Source of the DNA: Limiplasma sp964416065 | GTDB taxonomy: Bacteria; Bacillota; Clostridia; Christensenellales; Aristaeellaceae | Direction of reading: 5' to 3' | DNA length: 64,000 nucleotides | Assembly: GCA_964416065.1 (NCBI GenBank) | Contig: CAYQCL010000002.1 | Location: 1-64,000 of the forward strand | Shown: piece after piece, positions 48,118-56,307 of the stretch | Numbering within the stretch: position 1 is the stretch's first letter | Layout: the number at the start of each line of letters is the position of its first letter | Translations under genes and position numbers: made by a program | The notes under the pieces: model-generated | What the model saw: only the letters and a program-made list of their open reading frames with translations | Told to the model about the DNA's origin: nothing | The model's database searches: none

Positions 48118-48286
48118 GAGCGAGCGGGCGAAGCCCGCGAAAGCGTCCCACTGAGCCCCACCGTCTCCAGGCGAGCCGAAGCGCCCTGTCGCGCTTCGGC
48201 GGTCTTAGCAAGCCCAACCATCGCTCGCGCCAAGCCCCGCGCGCCCATAGGCGCGCGGAGAGGGGTGCAGGGGCGGGCCCCTGCTA
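48118..48286. repeat. Hairpin-rich gap between murG and sigE
   Basis: Four perfect short hairpins in a row: GCGGGC-gaa-GCCCGC, GCCGAAGCGC-ctgt-cGCGCTTCGGC, GCGCGCC-cata-GGCGCGC and GCAGGGGC-GGCCCCTGC. The last resembles the GCAGGGG hairpin of the mosaic elements and lies directly at the sigE stop. The style matches the other repeats though the modules differ. Confidence 0.5.
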
Positions 48287-48997
48287 GACGATGCGCTTGA
48301 GCTCGGTGTTGAGACGGCTTAGGATGCGCTTTTCGAGACGGGAGATGTAGCTTTGCGAGATGCCGAGTAGATCGGCGACTTCCTTTTGGGTGCGCTCGCG
48401 CTGCCCGCCGAGACCGAAGCGAAGCGTGATGATGCGCTTCTCGCGGGCGCTGAGATGCTCGAGGGCGTCAAAGAGAATTTCACGCTCGATCTGTTGATCA
48501 AGATTGATGGAAACTGTGTCAGGCCGTGTGCCGAGGACATCGCTGAGGAGGAGCTCGTTGCCGTCCCAATCGGTCTTGAGCGGCTCGTCAAGACTGACCT
48601 CGTAACGAAGCTTGGAGGTCTTGCGCAGAAACATTAGAATTTCGTTTTCGATGCAGCGGCTCGCATAGGTCGCCATCTTGATCTTCTTGTCCGCGTCAAA
48701 GGTGCCAACGGCCTTGATCAGGCCGATGGTGCCGATGGAAATCAGATCCTCAAGCGGAATGCCGGTGTTTTCAAAGCGTCGGGCGATGAAGACCACCAGG
48801 CGCAGGTTGTGCTCGATGAGCGTCTTGCGCGCGGACTCGTCGTTGAGCTTGAGCCGCGCGGTCAGCTCGCGCTCCTCCTCGGGCGAAAGCGGCGGAGGAA
48901 GGGGATCGGGTCCGCCGATGTAGAAAAGCTCCTGAGGGAATAGCCGCATAAGAAGCCGCTGAAACGCGAGATGAATGCGCTCGGGTGATTGATTCAT
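48284..48997 (-). CDS. sigE: Sporulation sigma factor SigE (pro-form)
   Basis: The protein has 237 residues. It directs early mother-cell transcription in sporulation. The N-terminal pro-segment (to about residue 30) precedes region 2, with HNLRLVVFIARRFENTGIPLEDLISIGTIGLIKAVGTFD, and region 4 with REKRIITLRFGL and the helix-turn-helix TQKEVADLLGISQSYISRLEKRI. ATG 48997 has AGGAGG 6 bases ahead. It follows spoIIGA by 23 bases, the canonical pair whose first product cleaves this pro-sequence. sigG, often next, is replaced here by murG. Confidence 0.96.
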   Translation of the reverse strand: MNQSPERIHLAFQRLLMRLFPQELFYIGGPDPLPPPLSPEEERELTARLKLNDESARKTLIEHNLRLVVFIARRFENTGIPLEDLISIGTIGLIKAVGTFDADKKIKMATYASRCIENEILMFLRKTSKLRYEVSLDEPLKTDWDGNELLLSDVLGTRPDTVSINLDQQIEREILFDALEHLSAREKRIITLRFGLGGQRERTQKEVADLLGISQSYISRLEKRILSRLNTELKRIV

Positions 48998-49020
48998 GAC
49001 GATTCCTCCTGACTGGCACG

Positions 49021-49803
49021 TTAGGGTTGCGCGGATTGCCTGGGTAGCGCGGCCATAGGCACAAGCGCCTGCACGCCGCCATATTCCCGCCCCGCGATCG
49101 CGACCAGCAGGTCGGCGTCGCAGGCGTTTCCGTTGAGATAGAGACGGCAAAGGTCGGGTCTGAAGAGCGGAAGGAGCGACGAGCCCGCCGCCGTATGGAC
49201 GCTGAGCAGCCGAAAGCCCAGCGGGAGGCCGCGCAGGTCGCATAGATCGGGCACCTCAGGAAAAAGGGCCGAGGCCGCTTTGCAAGGCACGACCAGCACC
49301 GGAGTGCCCGTCACGGGATCGCGCAGGAGATTCCCGCTGTCCAGCATCGCGGGTAAAAGCACGGCGTTTTCCCCTACGCGAAGCTCCACCTGCCTGACGT
49401 CGCATAGCGCGGCGGGCAGGAGCGTGACCAGCAGATAGCATAGCCAGCTCACGCACGCACTGAGGGATACGGCGGGCAAAGGACGCATACCGCCGCCAAC
49501 CAGCGCCGTCGCCGCGCCGCCGGTCAAAAACGATGCGCCAAGCGTCGTGACGCCGCAGCGCAGACACGCGGGCAGGCCGTGGGAGCGAAAGCAGATAAGC
49601 ACGGCGATGGGAAGCGAAAGCAGCATAAGCGGCGTGAGCGCGGGCAAAAGGGCCGCGACAAGGGCCGCGAGCCCTCCCAGCACCGAGGACGCCACGAGCG
49701 TGCGCCAATGGGGCAGGGGCAGGCCCGCCAGCTTTCCGCCCAAAGGCAGGGCCGTCAGACACATCGCCGCGTTCAAAATCAGATCCGTTTCCGCACACAC
49801 CAA
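49021..49803 (-). CDS. spoIIGA: Sigma-E processing peptidase SpoIIGA
   Basis: The protein has 260 residues. The N-terminal half has about five membrane helices; the C-terminal half is an unusual aspartic protease domain with the DSGN signature in AMLDSGNLLRDPVTGTPVLV, followed by FRLLSVHTAAGSSLLPLFRPD. It activates pro-SigE at the septum after SpoIIR signals from the forespore. I use TTG 49803 (AAGGAGG 10 bases before); GTG 49800 is the alternative. It is shorter than the 309-residue B. subtilis protein mainly in the membrane half. The operon promoter shows Spo0A-like features. Confidence 0.9.
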   Translation of the reverse strand: MVCAETDLILNAAMCLTALPLGGKLAGLPLPHWRTLVASSVLGGLAALVAALLPALTPLMLLSLPIAVLICFRSHGLPACLRCGVTTLGASFLTGGAATALVGGGMRPLPAVSLSACVSWLCYLLVTLLPAALCDVRQVELRVGENAVLLPAMLDSGNLLRDPVTGTPVLVVPCKAASALFPEVPDLCDLRGLPLGFRLLSVHTAAGSSLLPLFRPDLCRLYLNGNACDADLLVAIAGREYGGVQALVPMAALPRQSAQP

Positions 49804-49834
49804 GCGTCCCAATCCTCCTTCCGACGATGCATCC

Positions 49835-49869
49835 AGTATAGGACATTCCCGCGCGCGCAAACGTCGAAA
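49835..49869 (-). promoter_or_regulatory. spoIIGA-sigE promoter with possible Spo0A box
   Basis: The -10 on the minus strand is TATACT (49840-49835). No good -35 lies at 17 bases, but CGTCGAAA (49862-49869), one base from the TGTCGAA core of Spo0A boxes, is about 21 bases upstream. The B. subtilis spoIIG promoter likewise has a stretched spacer and a 0A box at -35. Confidence 0.4.
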
Positions 49870-49914
49870 CGGGATGCGAAAAAGAAAGAAAAAACGGCCT
49901 CCCTCGGAAGCCGT

Positions 49915-50440
49915 TCAGGGTGTCGACAAAGGATGGGTGCGGGGCAGGCCGTTGAAAAATGCGGGATGCAGGGGACTCAGACCGCAACCTCAATCGTCGT
50001 GAAGGGCGCTGGCCGGTGGAGGTCATGCGCTCCAACTCTTTGATTTGGAATGCACGATTTTCGCCTCTGGCGAAAACAGGCTATCCGTGCTCGCACGGAT
50101 AGCCTGCCTCGCTCCACTCGTTCGCACCCTCGGTTTGATCGGCGCGCAAGGCGCTGCCGCGCCATGCGCTTGTCAAACCTCACGCCTTCGGGTCGTTTTG
50201 CCCTTCGCCCAAGGCTCCACCGGAGGGCCGCGCGTCCCCAATTTTCAATTTGGGCCGTGCGATTCCGGCCAAAGGCCGGAACAGCGTGACTGCGTTTCGC
50301 GGTCGCGCTGCCCTTGCACTTTCCTCCGTCAACCTAAAGCCTTACGCCGCAGCATTTTCCAAACGAGAGACGCGCCGGCCCAGACGGGTCGGCGCTGCGG
50401 TTCTTTCCATAAATAGGAGGTGTCGACAGTCTGAGGACGC
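49915..50440 (-). repeat. Mosaic hairpin element, copy 7 (long, reverse)
   Basis: The main content of the 778-base gap 49804-50581. Both outer ends are clear: GTGTCGACAAAGGATGGGTG at 49920 and GGTGTCGACAGTCTG at 50421-50435. Inside are CTCAGACCGCAACCTCAATC, an imperfect GATTTGGAATGCAC arm, TTTTCGCC-tct-GGCGAAAA, AGGCTATCCGTG-ctcg-CACGGATAGCCT, the chain CCCCAATT/AATTTGGG, TTCCGGCC-aaa-GGCCGGAA, GACTGCG-ttt-CGCGGTC, and the inverted three-way-junction module. No gene is supported. Confidence 0.82.
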
Positions 50441-50581
50441 GTTATAGCGCCCTCCATTGACTTTCCTTTGATTTCGGCCTGCTCCCAGCGGGTCACCTCC
50501 CGCCGGCAGCTCCATTCCTGTGAGCCTTTAAGCGGCCGAGCCCATCTCAAGGGATCACGCGCAAAGCGGAGATCCCTTGTT

Positions 50582-51307
50582 TCACCCCTTCGCGTCCTCC
50601 AGCTCCATCTTAAGCAGATCGACCTCCACCTTGAGGCGGTCAGCCTCGCGGCGCGCGTCGGCCCATTTCTGATAGGGCACGAGGAGCGCTCCCTGCTCCG
50701 ACGCCGCGTCTGCCTCTTGAAGCTCGGCGCGGCTCCGCGAACGCTCAAGCAGCTCGCTAAGACCTTCCACCATGCGGCGCACGGTGGGATCATCCATGTG
50801 CTGCTCCAGCTGATTCAGGCTGTTCAGCCCCTTGGGCGAGCGCTCGTAGCGGCGGCACGCCGTCACGTTTTCGGGACAGGGCAGGCCCTCGGCCTTCAGC
50901 TCCCGCGCGATCTCCTCAAGCATTTCGGGCCGGTTTTTCAAAACGGAACGGTACTTGTTCTGATAGCGCAGCATGCCCGCGCGGTCGCCGCCCGCGAGCC
51001 GCGTCACGCACGCGCGCACGCTCTCGCCCTGCCCGCGCCCGATCAGGACGTTGCGAAGCAGGGAATTCAGCTCCTCGGGCGTAAACGCGCGAAAGGGTGT
51101 CTGCCGCGCGGCCAGCTCGGGATCCTCGTGAACGCGGGCGTAGTAGAAATTGCGAATGCTGTTGGGCTTGCGGGAAAGCCGCACGCCCACATCGGCGAAA
51201 ACGTCGCGCAGGGGCTTCCCGTTCTGGGCGGCCTCCCGCACGGCGGCGAAGAGTACGTCGATTTCGTCCTGCTGCCAGCCGGCCCTGGGATGGGTTGTCT
51301 GTGTCAT
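50582..51307 (-). CDS. RsfA-like SANT/Myb-domain regulator
   Basis: The protein has 241 residues. The N-terminal helix-turn-helix of SANT/Myb type reads GWQQDEIDVLFAAVREAAQN, then KPLRDVFADVGVRLSRKPNS; a second basic helical part follows, and the last 50 residues form a coiled coil (EADRLKVEVDLLKMELEDAK). The layout matches the prespore regulator RsfA of Bacillus, which modulates sigma-F genes. The ATG at 51307 has GGAGG 8 bases before. It lies about 1 kb upstream of spoIIGA-sigE. Function as a sporulation regulator is inferred from layout and location. Confidence 0.7.
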   Translation of the reverse strand: MTQTTHPRAGWQQDEIDVLFAAVREAAQNGKPLRDVFADVGVRLSRKPNSIRNFYYARVHEDPELAARQTPFRAFTPEELNSLLRNVLIGRGQGESVRACVTRLAGGDRAGMLRYQNKYRSVLKNRPEMLEEIARELKAEGLPCPENVTACRRYERSPKGLNSLNQLEQHMDDPTVRRMVEGLSELLERSRSRAELQEADAASEQGALLVPYQKWADARREADRLKVEVDLLKMELEDAKG

Positions 51308-51375
51308 GCCTATCGCCTCCGACGGATATTGAATACAGGGATTAGTATGGAAAATGACAGCCAAATCTATACGTG

Positions 51376-52500
51376 CTAGCGCAGCTGAAGCAGCGTCTGA
51401 ACCGGATCGGCGGCCCGCGCAAAGGCGTCCAGGCAGAGCGAGTGAAGCTCTTCCCGCGTATGGGCAAAGGCGTTGGGGAGCACGACGCCCTCCCGAACGC
51501 TTTCAAGAAACGCGCGCGTGACGGGCTCCGACGCGTCCCCCGCGCCGGTAAGCGGTATCAGGCCGTAGGCCAGCGCCATCGATTGTGCCTCCTCCTGAAG
51601 AAGGAAGCGGAGGAAGGCGATCGCGTCGTCGCCCTCGCGGCAGACGGCGGCAAGCCTCACGCGCTCACTGATCGTCGGCAGAAGCGGACACGCGACGCGC
51701 CCCTCGCCCGCCTCCACCGCGCTCAGATGCTGCCCGAGCGTCACGACGCGCGCGTCAGCCGTCATGGGCGTGGACGTGCCTCGGGAGGCGGGTGACGGCC
51801 ACGAATCAGAGGAGGATGGCGCGTCCAGGAGCGCGGCAAGCTCGCCCCTGAGGGAATCGGGGCACAGGAGCATGAGCTGCTCGAGCGCCACGCCCTCGGG
51901 GAGCGTCAACGCGCCGGGGGAAAGCAGGGTACGCCAGTCAAGCGCCTCTCCTTCGATCACGGCGGGTCGGCCGTCCCCCGCGTCCGTCCTCTCGCCGCCC
52001 AGAAGGGAGGTCGGCGCGGGCGTGGACGGCGTCTCAAACCACTCCCCGGGCAGGCTCAGGACATTGGGCGAAAACCAGAGGGGCACGGCGTAGCGCACGC
52101 CGCCGCTCATCCCGACGGAATCCGCGCCCTCGACCAGCCCCTCCGCGCCGCTCAGCGGCAAAAGGAGCTTTTCCGGCGTCACAATGCTGCCCGTGGTGAA
52201 CAGCGCCACATCCGGCATGACCGCGTCGGGCGACGTCCATTCCTCCTCCCCGACCGCGCGCAGGAACACGCGCACACCCTCATTGACGCGCTCAAAGGCC
52301 GCGCAGGCGGCGCTGAGCAGCTTCTCATCCTCGCCCTTTGTCATCCAAACGGTCAGCGTGCGCGCGCGCGCGGGACGGAGCCGCTCGTCCATGCGGTTGG
52401 TATCGGCGGGCGCCGTCGCGCGCCAAAGCCATGGGAGAATATACAAAAGCGCGGCGGTCATAAGCAGCGCGCTGATCAGGCTGAAGCGGCGGGCGGACAA
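51376..52500 (-). CDS. Membrane-anchored solute-binding-protein-like protein
   Basis: The protein has 374 residues. The start is best placed at TTG 52500 (AGGGAGG 8 bases ahead), giving one N-terminal helix (FSLISALLMTAALLYILPWLW) that exports and anchors the rest. The body resembles ABC-transporter sugar-binding proteins: ARTLTVWMTKGEDEKLLSAACAAFERVNEGVRV at the front and VRLAAVCREGDDAIAFLRFLLQEEAQSMAL near the end, as in family 1 binding proteins. There is no lipobox and no permease nearby, so a sensory or lipid-free role is possible. Low conservation makes the family assignment moderate. Confidence 0.6.
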   Translation of the reverse strand: MSARRFSLISALLMTAALLYILPWLWRATAPADTNRMDERLRPARARTLTVWMTKGEDEKLLSAACAAFERVNEGVRVFLRAVGEEEWTSPDAVMPDVALFTTGSIVTPEKLLLPLSGAEGLVEGADSVGMSGGVRYAVPLWFSPNVLSLPGEWFETPSTPAPTSLLGGERTDAGDGRPAVIEGEALDWRTLLSPGALTLPEGVALEQLMLLCPDSLRGELAALLDAPSSSDSWPSPASRGTSTPMTADARVVTLGQHLSAVEAGEGRVACPLLPTISERVRLAAVCREGDDAIAFLRFLLQEEAQSMALAYGLIPLTGAGDASEPVTRAFLESVREGVVLPNAFAHTREELHSLCLDAFARAADPVQTLLQLR

Positions 52501-52567
52501 GGGCGCGGCCTCCCTTCGATAAATGGTGTCACAGGATATGCGCCGCGTTCGCCTAAAATGCGGACGG

Positions 52568-52596
52568 TTGTCGGATGCGCTCAAAGGTGCTATAAT
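52568..52596 (+). promoter_or_regulatory. Promoter of rpiB
   Basis: TTGTCG (52568-52573), 17 bases, TATAAT (52591-52596). Confidence 0.75.
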
Positions 52597-52627
52597 AGGG
52601 GCATCGAAAGCAAGGAGGCCTCTTTTG

Positions 52628-53077
52628 ATGATTGCGATTGCCTGTGATCACGCCGGCATTGACCTAAAGCCCCATGTCATTGCCGTTTTGGACGAGTTGG
52701 GGATCCCCTACAAGGATTTCGGTACCTTCAGCCGCGAGAGCGTGGACTATCCCATCTATGGCGCGCGGGCGGCGCACGCGGTCGCCAGCGGCGAATGCGA
52801 ACGCGGCATCGTGATGTGCGGCACGGGCGTGGGGATCGGAATGGCCGCCAGCAAGGTGCCCGGCATCCGCTGCGTCAACTGCACCGACACCTATACCGCC
52901 AAGCTCAGCCGCCTGCATAACGACGCCAACATGCTTTCCCTGGGCGCGCGCGTTCTGGGCAGCGAGCTGGCCAAGGACATCGTGCGCATCTGGCTGATGA
53001 CGGCCTTTGAGGGCGAGCGACATGCCCGCCGCGTGGGAATGCTGGAAAGGCTGGATCGCGGGGAAAGCCTGGAATAA
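52628..53077 (+). CDS. rpiB: Ribose-5-phosphate isomerase B
   Basis: The protein has 149 residues, RpiB/LacAB family. It interconverts ribose 5-phosphate and ribulose 5-phosphate. Seen are MIAIACDHAGIDLKPH (substrate His), the catalytic-cysteine loop GIVMCGTGVGIGMAASKVPGIRC, and SRLHNDANMLSLGARV. AAGGAGG precedes ATG 52628. It is monocistronic with its own promoter and a long terminator at 53177-53225. It links nucleoside salvage such as PsuG's ribose 5-phosphate to the pentose phosphate pathway. Confidence 0.95.
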   Translation: MIAIACDHAGIDLKPHVIAVLDELGIPYKDFGTFSRESVDYPIYGARAAHAVASGECERGIVMCGTGVGIGMAASKVPGIRCVNCTDTYTAKLSRLHNDANMLSLGARVLGSELAKDIVRIWLMTAFEGERHARRVGMLERLDRGESLE

Positions 53078-53176
53078 GCCCTTTGCGTTTCAACCCGTTT
53101 TTTTGGACCCCTCCCTGTCATGGAGAGGCTTCAAACGGGCGATTGTCCCTATGACGTCATCGGGATGGAGAATGCT

Positions 53177-53225
53177 AAAAAGGAGCGTGGCGCGGGGGAA
53201 ATTATCCCCGCGCCACGCTCCTTTT
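53177..53225. terminator. Bidirectional terminator between rpiB and the DMT transporter
   Basis: AAAAGGAGCGTGGCGCGGGG, seven-base loop, TCCCCGCGCCACGCTCCTTTT: a perfect long stem with A-run and T-run on opposite sides, serving both convergent genes. Confidence 0.95.
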
Positions 53226-53233
53226 GTTCGCCT

Positions 53234-54148
53234 CTATCCCCTGATCTGTGCCAGCACGATGCCGCCCATCATGGCCACGCAGCCCAGCGCCTCGCGCAGG
53301 CTGAGCATATCGCCCAGGATCACCCATCCGGCGAGTACCGCGAACACGCTCTCAAGCGACATGATCAGCGAGGCCACCGTCGGATCCGTGTCCTTCTGCG
53401 CCACGATTTGCAGCGTATAGCCCATCGCGCCGCTCATCACGCCCGCGTAGAGGATCGGCAGCCAGCAGGCGCGGATCGCCTCCCAGCTTGTGCTTTCCCC
53501 TATCAGCGCGCCCAGGCCGCACAGCATCGATACTACGGCGAATTGCAGACAGCTCATTTTGACGCAGTCTGTTTTGCGGCTGAAATGATCCACCACCAGG
53601 ATGTGGCCGGTAAAGCTCAGCGCGCAGAGAATGAGCATGCCGTCCCCCGCCTCGATGACAAAGCCGTCCTTGACGCACAGAAGGTATAGTCCCACGGCGC
53701 TGAGCGCCACCGCCACCCATACCAGCGCGTGCGGCCTCTTCCCCCAAAAAAGGCCCAGAAGGGGCACCAGCACGATATAGAGCGCCGTCACGAAGCCCGC
53801 CTTGCCCGCGCCCGTCCCCAGGTTGATGCCGATCTGTTGGAACGCGCTGCCCAGCGTCAGCATGACGCCGCAGCAGACGCCGCCCAGCAGCAGCGTGCGG
53901 CGCTGCCGCGCATCCATTCGCCAGATGGGAACGCCTGTTCCTGATGCGTCAGCCGTGCCATCGCGCATGGCCTTTTTGTCCATCATGATCACCACTGGTA
54001 CGAGCGCCAGCGCCGCCAGCGCCATGCGCAGGGCGTTAAAGGTAAACGGCCCCAGCACATCCGACGCCACGTCCTGCGCCACAAACGCCACGCCCCAGAT
54101 CAGGGCGGTCAGTACCAGCAACAGATTCGCACGCGTAGAGCGCTTCAT
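53234..54148 (-). CDS. EamA/DMT-family transporter
   Basis: The protein has 304 residues and ten hydrophobic helices in two EamA repeats. Typical starts of each half are ANLLLVLTALIWGVAFVAQD and GDGMLILCALSFTGHILVVDHF; the end SLESVFAVLAGWVILGDMLS is the family's usual closing block. Substrates are mostly amino acids, metabolites or nucleotide sugars; none can be chosen here. ATG 54148 has GAGAGGA 10 bases before it. Own promoter; convergent with rpiB. Confidence 0.9.
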   Translation of the reverse strand: MKRSTRANLLLVLTALIWGVAFVAQDVASDVLGPFTFNALRMALAALALVPVVIMMDKKAMRDGTADASGTGVPIWRMDARQRRTLLLGGVCCGVMLTLGSAFQQIGINLGTGAGKAGFVTALYIVLVPLLGLFWGKRPHALVWVAVALSAVGLYLLCVKDGFVIEAGDGMLILCALSFTGHILVVDHFSRKTDCVKMSCLQFAVVSMLCGLGALIGESTSWEAIRACWLPILYAGVMSGAMGYTLQIVAQKDTDPTVASLIMSLESVFAVLAGWVILGDMLSLREALGCVAMMGGIVLAQIRG

Positions 54149-54209
54149 GCGCTGTTCATCCTCTCGTATCCTCATGCTTCTGACGTGCGCCCCACGCGCA
54201 CAGGTATAC

Positions 54210-54238
54210 AGTATACATCCGCGCGGCCGCCTTGTCCA
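54210..54238 (-). promoter_or_regulatory. Promoter of the DMT transporter
   Basis: Minus strand TGGACA (54238-54233), 17 bases, TATACT (54215-54210). The -10 is embedded in a GTATACAGTATAC palindrome. Confidence 0.6.
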
Positions 54239-54343
54239 TGCTCAAATCGAATGCTACGAGGAATGCCGAGAACGGAAGAAAAAACCCAAGCGCGGCGGAG
54301 GCGTGCGTCCCCACGCGGGCCCAGGCTCCCTTTTTGGTTTACG

Positions 54344-54384
54344 GAAAAGGTGGCGGAGCACAGGGTTTTGCTCCGCCACCTTCC
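54344..54384 (-). terminator. Hairpin after the second ABC half-transporter
   Basis: AAGGTGGCGGAGC and GCTCCGCCACCTT around a ten-base loop, 4 bases past the stop at 54388; the flank AAAGG reads CCTTTTCC on the minus strand. Confidence 0.75.
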
Positions 54385-54387
54385 CGC

Positions 54388-56307
54388 CTACTCCAGCTCA
54401 AAGGCTCCCGTATATAGACGGTAATAGGTTCCCTTCTGGGCGATCAGCGACTGATGATCCCCGCGCTCGATGATCCGGCCGTGATCCAGCACCATAATCG
54501 CGTCGGAATTGCGAACCGTGGACAGCCTGTGCGCGATCACAAACACGGTGCGGCCCTTCATCAGCGCGTCCATGCCCCTCTGCACGATGGCCTCGGTGCG
54601 CGTGTCGATGGAGGACGTCGCCTCGTCCAGGATCATCACGGGCGGGTCGGCCACGGCGGCGCGCGCGATGGAAATCAGCTGGCGCTGGCCCTGGCTCAGG
54701 CCGCTCCCGTCGCCCGTCAGGACGGTGTTGTAGCCGTCGGGCAGCATGCGGATAAAGCCGTCCGCGCCCGCCAGCTTCGCGGCGGCGACGCACTCCTCGT
54801 CCGTCGCGGAGAGATTGCCATAGCGCAGGTTTTCCATGACGGTTCCGGTGAAGAGGTTCACGTCCTGAAGCACCAGCCCCAGCGAGCGGCGAAGGTCGCT
54901 CTTTTTGATCTTGTTGATGTTGATGCCGTCGTAGCGGATCTTGCCGTCGTCGATGTCATAGAAGCGGTTGAGCAGGTTGGTGATCGTCGTCTTGCCCGCG
55001 CCCGTCGCGCCGACAAAGGCGATCTTCTGCCCGGGCTTTGCGTAGAGGGAGACGTTGTGAAGCACCGTCTTGTCCTCCACATAGCCGAAATCCACATCGT
55101 CCAGGACAATATCGCCCTTAAGCTCGGTGTAGGTAACGGTGCCGTTGCCATGCGGGTGCTTCCACGCCCACAGGCCGGTATGCCTCTCGGTTTCGCGAAG
55201 GCCGCCGTCCACGCGCTCGGCATTGACCAGCGTGACGTAGCCTTCGTCATGCTCCTCAGGCTCATCCATCAGGCGGAAAATGCGCTCCGCGCCCGCCAGC
55301 GCCATGATGACGGAGCTGAGCTGCTGACTCACCTGGCTCAGAGGCATCACAAAGCTACGGCTCAGGGTCAGGAAGGAGGCGATCATGCCCAGTGTGACGG
55401 TTCCGGAAAGCCCCGTCAGGCTCAGGTTGGGGACGTTCGCCAGCCCCAACGCCGCGCCGACGACAGCCAGCAGCACGTAGAGCGCATGGCCGAGGTTGTT
55501 GTTGATGGGTCCCAGGATGTTGGCGAATTTGTTGGCCTCGATGGCGTTTTTGCACAGCTCCTCGTTACGCCTGTCAAACCCCTCGATGGTCTTTTGCTCG
55601 TGGCAGAACACCTTGACCACGCGCTGGCCGTTCATCATTTCCTCAATGAAGCCGTTGACGCCCGCCAGGGCCTGCTGCTGCTTGACAAAAAACTTGCCGC
55701 TCTGCGCGCTGATTTTGGCGGTGATGACCATCATCACGCCCGCGAAGGCCAAAATGAACACCGTCAGCCAGACGCTCAGGGAGAGCATCGCGCACAGCAC
55801 CGCGATCAGCGAGATAATCGAGGAAAAGACCTGCGGCAGTGCCTGGGCGATCATCTGACGCAGCGTGTCGGTATCGTTGGTGTAATGGCTCATGATCTCG
55901 CCATGGCTGTGGGTGTCGAAGTATCGAATCGGAAGGGTCTGCATATGGGCGAACATCTCGTCGCGCACGCTCTTGAGCACGCCCTGCGCGATCACAACCA
56001 TCAGCCGGTTGTAGAGATAGCCGCTCAAAACGCCCGCCGCGAAGACGCATGCCATCTTGACGAGTGCGCCCAGAAGGCCGCTGAAATCTGGCTCCGCCTC
56101 AAGCAGAAGCGGCGAGATGTAGTCGTCGATCAGGGTTTTGATAAACGTCGCACCCATGACGCTGGCGATGGCGTTGACGGCGATGAGGATCAGAACGATC
56201 AAAAGCCGGAGACGATAGCGCACGACATAGGTCATAAGCCGTCTGATTGTCTCCTTGATATTCGTGGGCTTCGCGCCGTTTCCGCGCATTTTCATGCCTC
56301 GCATCAT
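54388..56307 (-). CDS. ABC transporter half, permease plus ATPase (second of pair)
   Basis: The protein has 639 residues. Six membrane helices (about 30-330) are followed by an insert of some 60 residues (NAERVDGGLRETERHTGLWA) and an ATPase domain with Walker A GATGAGKTT, signature LSQGQRQL, Walker B VMILDEATSSID and H-loop AHRLST. It pairs with the gene just upstream as a heterodimeric type IV exporter, as in BmrCD or LmrCD. The stop of that gene overlaps this ATG by 4 bases. Substrate is unknown; control by the MarR gene of the same operon suggests drug or toxic-compound export. Confidence 0.95.
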   Translation of the reverse strand: MMRGMKMRGNGAKPTNIKETIRRLMTYVVRYRLRLLIVLILIAVNAIASVMGATFIKTLIDDYISPLLLEAEPDFSGLLGALVKMACVFAAGVLSGYLYNRLMVVIAQGVLKSVRDEMFAHMQTLPIRYFDTHSHGEIMSHYTNDTDTLRQMIAQALPQVFSSIISLIAVLCAMLSLSVWLTVFILAFAGVMMVITAKISAQSGKFFVKQQQALAGVNGFIEEMMNGQRVVKVFCHEQKTIEGFDRRNEELCKNAIEANKFANILGPINNNLGHALYVLLAVVGAALGLANVPNLSLTGLSGTVTLGMIASFLTLSRSFVMPLSQVSQQLSSVIMALAGAERIFRLMDEPEEHDEGYVTLVNAERVDGGLRETERHTGLWAWKHPHGNGTVTYTELKGDIVLDDVDFGYVEDKTVLHNVSLYAKPGQKIAFVGATGAGKTTITNLLNRFYDIDDGKIRYDGININKIKKSDLRRSLGLVLQDVNLFTGTVMENLRYGNLSATDEECVAAAKLAGADGFIRMLPDGYNTVLTGDGSGLSQGQRQLISIARAAVADPPVMILDEATSSIDTRTEAIVQRGMDALMKGRTVFVIAHRLSTVRNSDAIMVLDHGRIIERGDHQSLIAQKGTYYRLYTGAFELE

